From Bacteroidales bacterium (GTDB taxonomy: Bacteria > Bacteroidota > Bacteroidia > Bacteroidales > WCHB1-69), in NCBI GenBank assembly GCA_017649855.1, contig JAGCGA010000026.1, positions 1-64,000 of the forward strand: a stretch of 64,000 nucleotides of DNA. Reading direction: 5' to 3'. Below are positions 18,903 to 27,107 of this stretch, one piece after another. Both the position numbers and the translations under genes were made by a program. Positions within the stretch are counted from its first letter, which is position 1. Every line of letters starts with the position of its first letter. Under the pieces are notes generated by a model that made no database searches, was not told the origin of the DNA, and saw only the letters and a list, made by a program, of their open reading frames with translations.

Positions 18903-18910
18903 CAAAGATA
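18903..18910 (-). promoter_or_regulatory. -7 promoter box of the YugP-type gene
   Basis: TATCTTTG on the minus strand, 24 bp before the ATG. It lies downstream of the preceding gene's stop, so the metallopeptidase is transcribed separately. Confidence 0.7.
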
Positions 18911-18925
18911 ATAAAACTCCGGGAA

Positions 18926-20155
18926 TTATGCCATTACTTCAAAACCACTTTTTTCGATGGCCTCTCGGATCTTGTCGGAAGAGGCAGTGCCCTCTACGGC
19001 GACGGTTTTCTGTTCCAGGTTCACCTGTACGTCGGTGACCCCTTTTAGTCGTTTGATGGCATTCTCCACAGAAGCCTTGCAGTGGTTGCAGTGCATGCCC
19101 TCCACCTTGAAGATTTGTGAAGTGGGCGTGGCGGGCTCTTCCTTGAATCGTTGAAATAGTTTCATGATAAAAGCATTAAGGATAAACAAAATCAAAAGGG
19201 TGCTGCAGACCGTCTTGAAGGGCGGGAAGGAGTAAGGCCCCTCAGCAGTGCAGCAACTGGCTGAGGAGAAGTGGGTGAAGTGCAACAACCCGTCAAATTG
19301 GTTGAGCAGTAGCCCGAAGAAAACAGCGCCGGCGATGATGGTGGCGAGGTAGAGGACCGTGAACTTGCGTCCCATCGTCTTGTGAATCACCAGCATGGAG
19401 CCGAGATTGACGGCAGGGCCGGCCATCAGGAGCACGAAGGCTGCCCCGGGAGTCAGCCCTTTGGCGATGAGCGCGGCCGCAATGGGTATGCTGCCGGTGG
19501 AACAGATGTACATAGGGACTGCCACAGCCAACATGGCCAGCATCTGTATGAATGGCTGGGAACCAAACTGCAGGAAAAAAGCGTCTGGAACAGCTACTTG
19601 GATGACGGCAGCTAATATCAGGCCCAATACCAGCCTCGGTCCGATGTCCTGTATCATGTTGACATACGAATACTTGAAGACGGAAATCAGCTGGTTGCCG
19701 GCGTATTTCTCAGGGATGCCTGGCTCTGAATGTGCCTCTTCCGGCTGATGCTTGATGAGACGGTTGACTAGCAGACCGCCGCAGATGCCTGTGATGAGCG
19801 CGGCGCATGGACGCACGATGGCAAAGCCGATACCCATCAGGGAGAAAGTCGCCAAGATGGAGTCGATGCCTGTCTGGGGTGTGGCAATGAGGAACGATGC
19901 CACCGCGCCCGGGGAGGCCTTCTCATTGCGCAAACCTACCGCCGTTGGAATGACGCCACAGGAACACAATGGTAGTGGTATGCCCAAAATGGATGCCCAT
20001 AACACGGACGTGAAATTGGGCTTCGTCAGATAGTTGCGATAGAATTTCTTAGGGACAAAGACATGCAGGATACCAGCCACTAAAAAGCCGAAAAGCAAGT
20101 AGGGAGACATGGCATTGACTACCATCAGTAGAGACAAGAGGAAATCCTTGAGCAT
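18926..20155 (-). CDS. SO_0444-type Cu/Zn efflux permease with C-terminal HMA domain
   Basis: 409 residues. The N-terminal ~320 residues form a two-block permease of the DUF318/ArsP superfamily, with LCSCGVIP (Cys64, Cys66) in the first block and YICSTGSIPIAAALIAKG in the second. A heavy-metal-associated domain follows at about 345-409 with the metal-binding GMHCNHC (Cys356, Cys359). This fusion defines the SO_0444 family, annotated as copper/zinc efflux. The metal specificity cannot be read here. It is transcribed divergently from the MFS gene from a shared short region. Confidence 0.9.
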   Translation of the reverse strand: MLKDFLLSLLMVVNAMSPYLLFGFLVAGILHVFVPKKFYRNYLTKPNFTSVLWASILGIPLPLCSCGVIPTAVGLRNEKASPGAVASFLIATPQTGIDSILATFSLMGIGFAIVRPCAALITGICGGLLVNRLIKHQPEEAHSEPGIPEKYAGNQLISVFKYSYVNMIQDIGPRLVLGLILAAVIQVAVPDAFFLQFGSQPFIQMLAMLAVAVPMYICSTGSIPIAAALIAKGLTPGAAFVLLMAGPAVNLGSMLVIHKTMGRKFTVLYLATIIAGAVFFGLLLNQFDGLLHFTHFSSASCCTAEGPYSFPPFKTVCSTLLILFILNAFIMKLFQRFKEEPATPTSQIFKVEGMHCNHCKASVENAIKRLKGVTDVQVNLEQKTVAVEGTASSDKIREAIEKSGFEVMA

Positions 20156-20174
20156 ATTTTTTAGTATCAGGTGG

Positions 20175-20203
20175 CAAAAATACTACATTTATTGCTATTT
20201 TTG
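20175..20203. promoter_or_regulatory. Divergent -7 boxes for the metal permease and the MFS gene
   Basis: TATTTTTG on the minus strand (20175-20182) and TATTTTTG on the plus strand (20196-20203) lie within 29 bp, each pointing away from the other. The two promoters overlap in their upstream regions. Confidence 0.7.
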
Positions 20204-20251
20204 CCAATCGTTAAAGGATTTTGTAATACATTGACAGATAGGCTGTAATAG

Positions 20252-21451
20252 ATGGATACGATGAGTGAAAATACGACGCTGGGACCTCTGTGGAACAAAA
20301 ACTATGTCAAGGTGTGGGTGGCGAACTTCATGATTTTTTTCTCTTTCATGTTGCTGACCCCGCTCTTGCCGTTGTATCTGAAGGACACTTTCGCTGCCAG
20401 CAAGGATACGATAGGCATCGTCTTGTCTGGCTATACCTTGCTCGCCTTGTTGATACGGCCCTTCAGCGGTTTCTTTGTCGATAGTTTCCCTCGTAAGGTG
20501 GTCTTACTGGTCTGCTATGGCCTGTTCAGCATCTTCTTTGCCGGTTATCTCTTCGCGGGGAGCCTGTTGTTGTTTGCCATTGTGAGGACGTTGCACGGTG
20601 CTCCCTTCGGATCTGCCACGGTGGCCAACAGCACCGTGGCCATCGATGTGCTGCATCCGACCCGCCGGGCGGAAGGCATCGGCTATTACGGCCTGAGCAA
20701 TAACCTCGCCTCGGCCATCGCCCCCGCACTGGCCATCTATATCCTGCAACAGTGTCATAATTATGATGTCCTCTTCTGGCTCTCCCTCATCACGTCTGCG
20801 ATCGGCTTTGCCATCAACTCCACGCTGGACCTCAAAGAACGTCCGCTCGTCAAGGATAAGAAGAAACTCTCCTTCGACCGCTTCTTCCTCCTGAAGGGCT
20901 GGAGCGAAGGATTGACAATGATGTGCTTTGCCTTCTCCTACGGCGTGCTGGCAACGTATGTGGCGATCTATGGAAAGGAGATCCTCGACATCTCGGGTGG
21001 CGCGGCCCTCTTCTTCATGCTGCTCTCCACCGGCCTGATCCTCTCCCGCCTGATCGGCACCCGTACACTCCGTCAAGGCAAGGTGGTTCAGAATGCTTCC
21101 CTGGGCATGTCGGTCTCATTGGTTGGCTATCTGGTCTTTGCGGTCATGCAGAATCCCTTCGGCTACTATGCTGCAGCACTGATCATCGGCCTGGGGAACG
21201 GCCACATGTGGCCCGCTTGCCAGAATATGTTCATTAACCTGGCCCCTCACTCCCAGCGAGGCACGGCCAACTCCTCCATCCTCATCAGCTGGGATATCGG
21301 CGTGGGCCTCGGCACCCTCGTGGGCGGTGTCGTGGTGGAACACTTCAACTATATGAGCGCTTTCCTGACGGCCTGGGTTGTAAACCTGGTCGGTGTGACC
21401 GCCTTCTTCGCCTACGTCCGCAAGAGCTATCTGGCCAATAGGTTACGATAG
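20252..21451 (+). CDS. Major facilitator superfamily transporter
   Basis: 399 residues with about 12 hydrophobic segments. The loop 2-3 motif GFFVDSFPRKVVLL (about 74-87) is the usual MFS motif A variant. The proline/glycine-rich HGAPFGSATVANSTVAIDVL region is like efflux-type MFS proteins. The cargo is unknown. It is convergent with the ATP-grasp-like gene and overlaps its 3' end by 9 bp. Confidence 0.9.
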   Translation: MDTMSENTTLGPLWNKNYVKVWVANFMIFFSFMLLTPLLPLYLKDTFAASKDTIGIVLSGYTLLALLIRPFSGFFVDSFPRKVVLLVCYGLFSIFFAGYLFAGSLLLFAIVRTLHGAPFGSATVANSTVAIDVLHPTRRAEGIGYYGLSNNLASAIAPALAIYILQQCHNYDVLFWLSLITSAIGFAINSTLDLKERPLVKDKKKLSFDRFFLLKGWSEGLTMMCFAFSYGVLATYVAIYGKEILDISGGAALFFMLLSTGLILSRLIGTRTLRQGKVVQNASLGMSVSLVGYLVFAVMQNPFGYYAAALIIGLGNGHMWPACQNMFINLAPHSQRGTANSSILISWDIGVGLGTLVGGVVVEHFNYMSAFLTAWVVNLVGVTAFFAYVRKSYLANRLR

Positions 21452-22573
21452 CCAAAGGCAGACCGCATATTGCGTCTCCTCGCCTACAGGCGTCAATGTC
21501 CGGAATCCTGAGCGCCAACGTCCGTCGGCGGATTCCCAAGGATGCTCTTTTTTTTGTTGCTGGATGAAGTCCGACAGTCCTTGAGAACGGTATTCAATAC
21601 GCATCACCCCAGTCGCTTCGGGGTGCACGTGCCGATCGTAGAGCATCCTGGCCGCGAGCCCCATCGTCATTCTCAGGTTGATTTCGATCATCGGATTTAA
21701 CCGAACACCATCCGGATGCTGGTACAGGCACATGTCCACACCAAGCGGCCCCTCGTAATATGGGGCTATCCGATTCTGCAGGAACGATAGGATGCTCTCC
21801 CGTGTCGCTGTCAGTTGCTCTATAAATATATGTTGTAGGATTTGTTTTTCGATCTCCAGGTTGGATTGGAGCAGGTTGCCGGAGTAGCCGTAATGCTGGG
21901 TCTCAAAAAGAGAGTAGCCGGCGAAAGAGACTCGCTGCTGATGGCAGAAGAACTCCATGGCAAAGTCTTGGAAAATCTGGTACATGGGCTCAGCCATGAT
22001 GGACCCTTGTCTTTTGATGACCCCGGTAATTTGCCGCAACAGGGTGGGGGAGCACTCGCCGTGGGCGTAAAGATGTCCACGCCCGTTGCCGGAATAGGGG
22101 GATTTGAAGATGACGTCGTGATGTCGTTCAATGAATGATTCAACCTCTTGAGGTGTCTGAATCTCCAAGGCGGACAGGGGCACCTGACAGGCCGCCGGCA
22201 ACGTGTCGCGAAGGTACTCCATGGCGGCGCTGGCCGTGCGGCGGTGGGCGAGCTCCCGGATGCGCTGCACGTGCCCGTCCATACGGCTTTCCGTGCAGAA
22301 CCCTTCCGCTCGCAGCTGATGGAGCACCAAGGGATCCCATCCCCACGGACGCACCGGAGTGTCGACGGGTGGCCTGTCAGCCGGCTGCCCGTCAGCAGTC
22401 ATGTAACGCATTTCCTCATGGTATGGTAAAAAGATGCAGTCGTCAGCATGGATGAGGAAGCGAAGGAAGAGGGCGCACTCCCGGGCGAAACGGACGGCCG
22501 AGTCCAAGGGCACAAAGTGCGGACCGTTGTTGGCCAAGGCATAGTCGTGTTCGGGATTGAAGACGTATAGCAT
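21443..22573 (-). CDS. ATP-grasp-like protein of unknown function
   Basis: 376 residues starting MLYVFNPEHDYALANNGPHF, a start I recall from uncharacterised Bacteroidota proteins. The second half has the features of an ATP-grasp fold: VIFKSPYSGNGRGH (glycine-rich ATP loop), IMAEPMYQIFQDFAMEF (strand with acidic ligands), and GPLGVDMCLYQ followed by EINLRMTMGLA (the metal-binding Glu-x-Asn-x-Arg). The substrate is not known. It is the last gene of the operon with the radical SAM protein, the lipoate ligase and the PCMD-like protein, 4 bp after the latter. Confidence 0.7.
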   Translation of the reverse strand: MLYVFNPEHDYALANNGPHFVPLDSAVRFARECALFLRFLIHADDCIFLPYHEEMRYMTADGQPADRPPVDTPVRPWGWDPLVLHQLRAEGFCTESRMDGHVQRIRELAHRRTASAAMEYLRDTLPAACQVPLSALEIQTPQEVESFIERHHDVIFKSPYSGNGRGHLYAHGECSPTLLRQITGVIKRQGSIMAEPMYQIFQDFAMEFFCHQQRVSFAGYSLFETQHYGYSGNLLQSNLEIEKQILQHIFIEQLTATRESILSFLQNRIAPYYEGPLGVDMCLYQHPDGVRLNPMIEINLRMTMGLAARMLYDRHVHPEATGVMRIEYRSQGLSDFIQQQKKEHPWESADGRWRSGFRTLTPVGEETQYAVCLWLS

Positions 22574-22577
22574 AAGT

Positions 22578-23606
22578 CTAAGGATGTGCGACCATTAATT
22601 TGTTGCGCTCTGGGGTGAAGGTTAGGGTGTAGGTTTTCTCACCGTCGTCATGGGTCACCGTGATGGTGGCGGCGTAGCCATTCTCGGCCCGCGCCTGCTC
22701 CACGCTGACGGTGGCATTGGGCGAGGCCGCCTCCGCGCTGATGAAAGGAATGCCTTCTATGGAGGCGTACAACTCGTAGCGCTCTTGGTCGGGATGGAAG
22801 AACTCCATGGGCTGGCCGTCGAGGAAGATCTGTGACAACCGCTTGTTGTAGATCATGACGATGTCGTCAAAGGCTAACTTGTCGCCCGAGTTGCCCGCTC
22901 CCGGCACCTTGTTGGTGCTGAAGGAGGCCAACACATAGCTCGGCTGGCGGCTTCTCGACTTGGTGACGTTGCCCTTGCTGTCGTAATAGACGAAGGGGAA
23001 CCTGTACTGATGCCACAGCCCGTCGTTATGCCCGGCAAACGTGCAGAACACATTGGCAATCTTGCCCTCTTGCGGCACACCCGGCGTATGCTTGGGCACA
23101 TCCACATAGGCCACGTTGCCATGCAGATGGATCTTGCAGGAGGGAATGCTGGTGCTCTTCTTGACAGACACCTTACACCACATATAGACGGAGTCGGGAC
23201 GGCCGGTGAATCTGGCATAGCCGTTTTTCCCTACCTTGTTGTGAATGTCCGAATAGATGATGTTGATGGTGTCCTTGGGCGTGGTGGAGGCCAACACCAT
23301 CTGGCCGGTGGTCATCGCACCATTGGCCACAATGCCCAGAATGGAGGTGGCCGTTATCTCGCATGCGTAGCCGTGATGGCCCGCAACGCGACTGCTGTGG
23401 TTTTTCTTGCCTGTGCTGCAGCCAATGGAGGCCAACCCCGACAGCCGGCAGTCACCATCGCTGAAGGTGTGCCATCCCGTGGGCACTGCCTTGCCCGGTG
23501 TGACCACTGTCCATTGTTCGAAATTGGCATTGGGTAATTGAGTTTGTGCGACAACAAAACCGTAACAAAAAATAGTGAATAGGATAAGGAAGGATGTCTT
23601 TTTCAT
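22578..23606 (-). CDS. PCMD-like secreted protein
   Basis: 342 residues with a signal peptide (MKKTSFLILFTIFCYGFVVAQ). The mature start LPNANFEQW and the later LAFDDIVMIYNK are marks of the PCMD family (putative carbohydrate metabolism domain), a beta-sandwich common in Bacteroidota. A ~60-residue C-terminal Ig-like part ends TYTLTFTPERNKLMVAHP. Binding of glycans is the usual guess, not demonstrated. The start codon overlaps the lplA stop by 1 bp. Confidence 0.75.
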   Translation of the reverse strand: MKKTSFLILFTIFCYGFVVAQTQLPNANFEQWTVVTPGKAVPTGWHTFSDGDCRLSGLASIGCSTGKKNHSSRVAGHHGYACEITATSILGIVANGAMTTGQMVLASTTPKDTINIIYSDIHNKVGKNGYARFTGRPDSVYMWCKVSVKKSTSIPSCKIHLHGNVAYVDVPKHTPGVPQEGKIANVFCTFAGHNDGLWHQYRFPFVYYDSKGNVTKSRSRQPSYVLASFSTNKVPGAGNSGDKLAFDDIVMIYNKRLSQIFLDGQPMEFFHPDQERYELYASIEGIPFISAEAASPNATVSVEQARAENGYAATITVTHDDGEKTYTLTFTPERNKLMVAHP

Positions 23607-24589
23607 TATATGGACAATAGGGAAATAAATTCTTCTTTGGTTACATTGTTGAAAAAGGTGGATATGTCGAGATCCTGCAATATGCCCAGGATGGTTTTTC
23701 TGTTGTGCGACTGGCCCGTCAGGATTCGGGAAAGCTCTTCAGGGTCGCGTGAGGAAAAGAAGTCACCGTAGAATCGAATATCTTGGATGATTCCGTTCTG
23801 GACATTCATCAGCACCTCCAGGGAGCCGCCTTTGGTGCGGAGCTTTTGCTGGTAGGCATATTGCGGAGACTTTCCGAAGTTCCATTCCCAAGTGGCGTTC
23901 TTGGCATCCGCCATTTGCCGGATACGGCTCGTTTCTTCGGTTGTGAGAGAGCTGACGGGTACCTGCCACTGCTCCGTCATGTATCGAAGCAGATAGTCTT
24001 TGAAGGCAGTGACCGACATGGGCGTGGACAGATGCTCGGAGATGTTGGTTACCCGACTGCGTACCGACTTGACAGCCTTGTCGGAGAATTTGGCGGGATC
24101 CACCTTCAGGGCTGCGGCCAGGTGGTCGGGCATGGTGGAGAAGAGCAGTGTTCCGTGCTCCAGGACACGGTCTTGATAGAAGACCATCGCGTTGCCGGAG
24201 ATCTTTCGGCCCTCGATGGTCAGGTCGTTGCGTCCCGAGAACTCGGCGGGCACGTCCAGCGACCGTAATGCGTCCACAATGGGCGTTAGGTAGCGCTGGA
24301 AATCTACCTCTTTCTCATGGGGCTGTACCTGCTGGATGAAGGTGAAGTTGAGGTTGCCGAGGTCATGGAATACCGCCCCGCCACCCGTGATGCGCCGCGC
24401 CACGGTGACATGGTGCGATTCTATGAATTCCATATTCACTTCCGCCATGGTGTTCTGGTAACGACCAATGATGACGGAATCGGCATTCTGCCATAGCATG
24501 AAGATGTCCTCCTTCGTCTCCTTGAGCAGATATTCCTCCGCAGCCAAGTTGAAGTAGGGATCTTGTGTGTCAAGCCAAAGTATGCGCAT
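23606..24589 (-). CDS. lplA: Lipoate-protein ligase A
   Basis: 327 residues. It activates lipoate with ATP and attaches it to E2 and GcvH proteins. The BPL_LplA catalytic core has RRITGGGAVFHDLGNLNFTF (about 70-90) and the Lys-bearing GRNDLTIEGRKISGNAM. The C-terminal accessory domain is present (GKSPQYAYQQKLRTKGGSLEV), so it is the two-domain LplA type. It starts 5 bp after the radical SAM stop and overlaps the PCMD-like gene. Confidence 0.93.
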   Translation of the reverse strand: MRILWLDTQDPYFNLAAEEYLLKETKEDIFMLWQNADSVIIGRYQNTMAEVNMEFIESHHVTVARRITGGGAVFHDLGNLNFTFIQQVQPHEKEVDFQRYLTPIVDALRSLDVPAEFSGRNDLTIEGRKISGNAMVFYQDRVLEHGTLLFSTMPDHLAAALKVDPAKFSDKAVKSVRSRVTNISEHLSTPMSVTAFKDYLLRYMTEQWQVPVSSLTTEETSRIRQMADAKNATWEWNFGKSPQYAYQQKLRTKGGSLEVLMNVQNGIIQDIRFYGDFFSSRDPEELSRILTGQSHNRKTILGILQDLDISTFFNNVTKEEFISLLSI

Positions 24590-24594
24590 CGTTT

Positions 24595-25497
24595 TCAGTT
24601 TTTTTGTCGTAAGTTAAGGCCCGACAACAGGGTGTCAGGACAGAAGTTCATGACGCTGCGCATCTCGCCGGCCATGCAGAAACCGCACTGGTCGCAGACG
24701 TTGTAGCTCTTGCCCACGCATTCGTTCAAACGCGTGCCGTCAGGAAGGATATAGTTGCACATCCAGCAGACCTTTTTGAAACTCAGGTCCTTCATCTTCT
24801 TCAATCCGGAACGGCTGTTCATAATGGGAGCACCGGCTCTCTTCTGCGCGATGAGATAGTCAATGACCTCACGACGCTTGTCCCAGTCGAGGATGAGCGG
24901 GTCCTCCTCTTTCTGGAAGGCGGGGGTGTAGAAGTTGAAGGCGATGCTTTTGAAAGCTGGGGTCTTCTTGACGAACTCCAGCGTATCGGCCACGTTGACA
25001 TAGTTGTTGGCATCAATGACCATGTTGGCGCTGAGCGCTTTGTGACCGGATGCCTGGACATTCTCCACGAGTTTGTCAAAGGTTCCTGGACCTCGCACTG
25101 CATCGTGGTATTCGTGGATGCCATCCATGCTGACCCAGATGGAGTTGGCTTTCAGCCATCCGAAGGGCCGCTGGGCATTGGTGGTCACGGTGCTCGTGAA
25201 GAAGCCGATCTCCTTGGCCAGGTCGATGAGGTCGTTCAAATTGCGCTCCCCGTCGCGCCAAAGCGTGGGCTCGCCACCCTCGAAATCGACGAAGCGTGAG
25301 CCTAACTTGTAAGAGTATTGCAACTCCTCCTTGATCTGCTCGTAACTTTTGGAGGTGGGGTTCTGATGGTTGAAGACACTGCAGTGCTTGCAGGAAAGAT
25401 TGCATTGGTCGGTGATGAACAGGACCGTCTGCAAGGGCTTCTCTTTCCCTAAAAATCGTGTCTGGAAAAACCAACTGGCAAGATAAAATATCATCAT
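24595..25497 (-). CDS. Radical SAM protein with Cys-rich C-terminus
   Basis: 300 residues from the ATG at 25497 (MMIFYLASWFF). Upstream ATGs at 25539 and 25611 lie before the promoter box at 25519-25526 and are therefore rejected. The radical SAM cluster is CNLSCKHC (Cys32, Cys36, Cys39), followed by FEGGEPTLW (the GGE motif). The C-terminus has CWMC...CVGKSYNVCDQCGFC...CPDT, enough cysteines for an auxiliary Fe-S cluster, as in SPASM-like proteins. The short hydrophobic N-terminal helix suggests membrane association. It is the first gene of a four-gene operon. Confidence 0.85.
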   Translation of the reverse strand: MMIFYLASWFFQTRFLGKEKPLQTVLFITDQCNLSCKHCSVFNHQNPTSKSYEQIKEELQYSYKLGSRFVDFEGGEPTLWRDGERNLNDLIDLAKEIGFFTSTVTTNAQRPFGWLKANSIWVSMDGIHEYHDAVRGPGTFDKLVENVQASGHKALSANMVIDANNYVNVADTLEFVKKTPAFKSIAFNFYTPAFQKEEDPLILDWDKRREVIDYLIAQKRAGAPIMNSRSGLKKMKDLSFKKVCWMCNYILPDGTRLNECVGKSYNVCDQCGFCMAGEMRSVMNFCPDTLLSGLNLRQKN

Positions 25498-25518
25498 AAT
25501 GCGAAGTTTATCGGTCGG

Positions 25519-25526
25519 CAAAAATA
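25519..25526 (-). promoter_or_regulatory. -7 promoter box of the radical SAM-lplA operon
   Basis: TATTTTTG on the minus strand, 21 bp before the ATG at 25497. Its position decides the start codon of that gene. Confidence 0.75.
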
Positions 25527-25720
25527 TACTTTTTTCCATTATGATGGATACTGGCAGTGTCCAGGAAGGACAGGCTCCCCATAACCTCGCAAGAGTTATC
25601 GAAAGGAGCATATTGCATGGGAATGAACGCCCGCACTTATCCTTGCGGTGCAGACGAACCGTGCTATGGTGAAGAGAATGTGTCGCCGCGAATGTGTGAC
25701 ATCAAGCATATAAGGACATG

Positions 25721-25750
25721 AAAAAAGCGGCAAGGAATTCCTTGCCGCTT
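25721..25750 (-). terminator. Intrinsic terminator of rubrerythrin
   Basis: A perfect 26-bp palindrome (25725-25750; arms AAGCGGCAAGGAA and TTCCTTGCCGCTT) is followed on the minus strand by TTTT. It lies 23 bp past the rubrerythrin stop codon. Confidence 0.95.
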
Positions 25751-25773
25751 GTGACAACATGTTTCAGAAACCT

Positions 25774-26319
25774 TTATTTCTTGAAATAGCGGTTGAAGAG
25801 ACCTTCGAATCCTTGTCCGTGGCGGGCTTCGTCCTTGGCCATCTCATGAACTGTGTCGTGGATGGCATCCCAGCCCATCTCTTTGGCGCGCTTGGCAATG
25901 CGGAACTTGTCGGCGCAGGCACCGCTTTCGGCCAACATGCGCTTCTCTAAGTTGGTCTTGGTGTCCCAAACGACCTCGCCCAGCAACTCGGCGAACTTGG
26001 CGCAGTGCTCAGCCTCTTCGAAAGCGTAGCGCTTGAAAGCCTCTGCTACCTCGGGATAACCCTCGCGGTCGGCCTGACGGCTCATGGCCAGGTACATGCC
26101 TACTTCTGTGGCTTCACCCATGAAGTGGGCGTTGAGGTCTTTGATCATCTCCTCGTCGGATTCCTTGGCTACACCGATCACATGCTCGGTAGCGAAAGAT
26201 AAGGAGTCATCAGTCACTTCCTCAAACTTGTCGGCAGGTTGTTTGCATTGCGGACATCTCTCAGGGGGAGTGTCGCCATAGTGAACATAACCACAAACTT
26301 TACATACGAATTTTTTCAT
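25774..26319 (-). CDS. Reverse rubrerythrin (rubredoxin domain N-terminal)
   Basis: 181 residues. The rubredoxin-like zinc/iron ribbon comes first (Cys6, Cys9, Cys22, Cys25), then the ferritin-like diiron domain with the ExxH pairs in [12 protein letters not shown] and [12 protein letters not shown]. Domain order is the reverse of classical rubrerythrin. These are NADH- or rubredoxin-linked hydrogen peroxide reductases in anaerobes. It has its own -7 box and strong terminator, so it is monocistronic and probably induced by oxidants. No operator was identified. Confidence 0.93.
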   Translation of the reverse strand: MKKFVCKVCGYVHYGDTPPERCPQCKQPADKFEEVTDDSLSFATEHVIGVAKESDEEMIKDLNAHFMGEATEVGMYLAMSRQADREGYPEVAEAFKRYAFEEAEHCAKFAELLGEVVWDTKTNLEKRMLAESGACADKFRIAKRAKEMGWDAIHDTVHEMAKDEARHGQGFEGLFNRYFKK

Positions 26320-26386
26320 TGTCTGATAGGTTTAAGTTGTTTTTAATGATATAGTTGTCTTGATTCTGATGCGGAACTTGAGACCG

Positions 26387-26394
26387 CAAAGATA
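26387..26394 (-). promoter_or_regulatory. -7 promoter box of rubrerythrin
   Basis: TATCTTTG on the minus strand, 67 bp before the ATG. Confidence 0.7.
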
Positions 26395-26405
26395 TTCTTT
26401 TTTCG

Positions 26406-27044
26406 TTAAGTTGGATCACTTACACTGTCGATGGTGATTTCGATGCCCAACTCTTTCGCAATACCGCGCAACACATTGTCGATCTTGTCTTTCACATACT
26501 CTTCCGACTGGATGATGTGGAGGTTGGGGTGCTTCTTCCATACGCGGATGAGGTTGTCGTCCACTTTCATGGCTTCCTCCAGGGTTTCCTCCATACGGGC
26601 GGAGTTGTTGCTCAGCGTATAGCTGTGGGGAGCCCCCTTGGCGCTGGTGCATAGGTGGAAGACTGCCTTGTAACGCGAGAGGAGATCCGCTTCTGTCATG
26701 TTGATGGATGCTAACAGTCTCTGCCAATCGTCCGGATCCATGTAGGCGGAGAGATCCATGGCGCCCCGGTCGTTAATGATGAGCGCCGGCTTGCCCGTAG
26801 CCTTGGCTATCTCCTCGAATGATTCCTCCATCTGCAGCAAGAACAGCATCATGCTGCGATGAATCTCAAAGTAGAGGTGCTTGTCCTCCGTGAGAAAGTC
26901 AACACCGGCCTTGATGAAGAGCGTGGCTGCTTCGGGCAGCGTGAAAACGGCATAGCCCAATTTGGAGAAGAACTCCTCAATACGTTCATTCGTGGTGGTC
27001 TTTCCGGCACAAGGCCCGCCGGTGAGAACAATCTTGGTAATCAT
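26406..27044 (-). CDS. AAA_28-type P-loop ATPase/kinase
   Basis: 212 residues. Walker A is GGPCAGKTT (9-17), and INDRGAMDLSAYM is a Walker B-like/DRG segment. The pattern, with QMEESFEEIAKATGKPALIINDRGAMD, matches the AAA_28 family of small nucleoside-kinase-like proteins common in Bacteroidota and eukaryotes. The substrate is unknown. Its own -7 box lies 24 bp upstream of the ATG. Confidence 0.8.
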   Translation of the reverse strand: MITKIVLTGGPCAGKTTTNERIEEFFSKLGYAVFTLPEAATLFIKAGVDFLTEDKHLYFEIHRSMMLFLLQMEESFEEIAKATGKPALIINDRGAMDLSAYMDPDDWQRLLASINMTEADLLSRYKAVFHLCTSAKGAPHSYTLSNNSARMEETLEEAMKVDDNLIRVWKKHPNLHIIQSEEYVKDKIDNVLRGIAKELGIEITIDSVSDPT

Positions 27045-27068
27045 ATCTGCTTGTTGTCAAAAGAGTGG

Positions 27069-27076
27069 CAAAAATA
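27069..27076 (-). promoter_or_regulatory. -7 promoter box of the AAA_28-type gene
   Basis: TATTTTTG on the minus strand, 24 bp before the ATG. Confidence 0.7.
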
Positions 27077-27107
27077 ATAAAAAACTACTTTTTCTCCAAG
27101 GATTATC

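Noticed and set aside
25498..25611. Longer N-terminus for the radical SAM protein
   Set aside because: The -7 box at 25519-25526 lies inside the extension, and the sequence from 25497 already has the family start.
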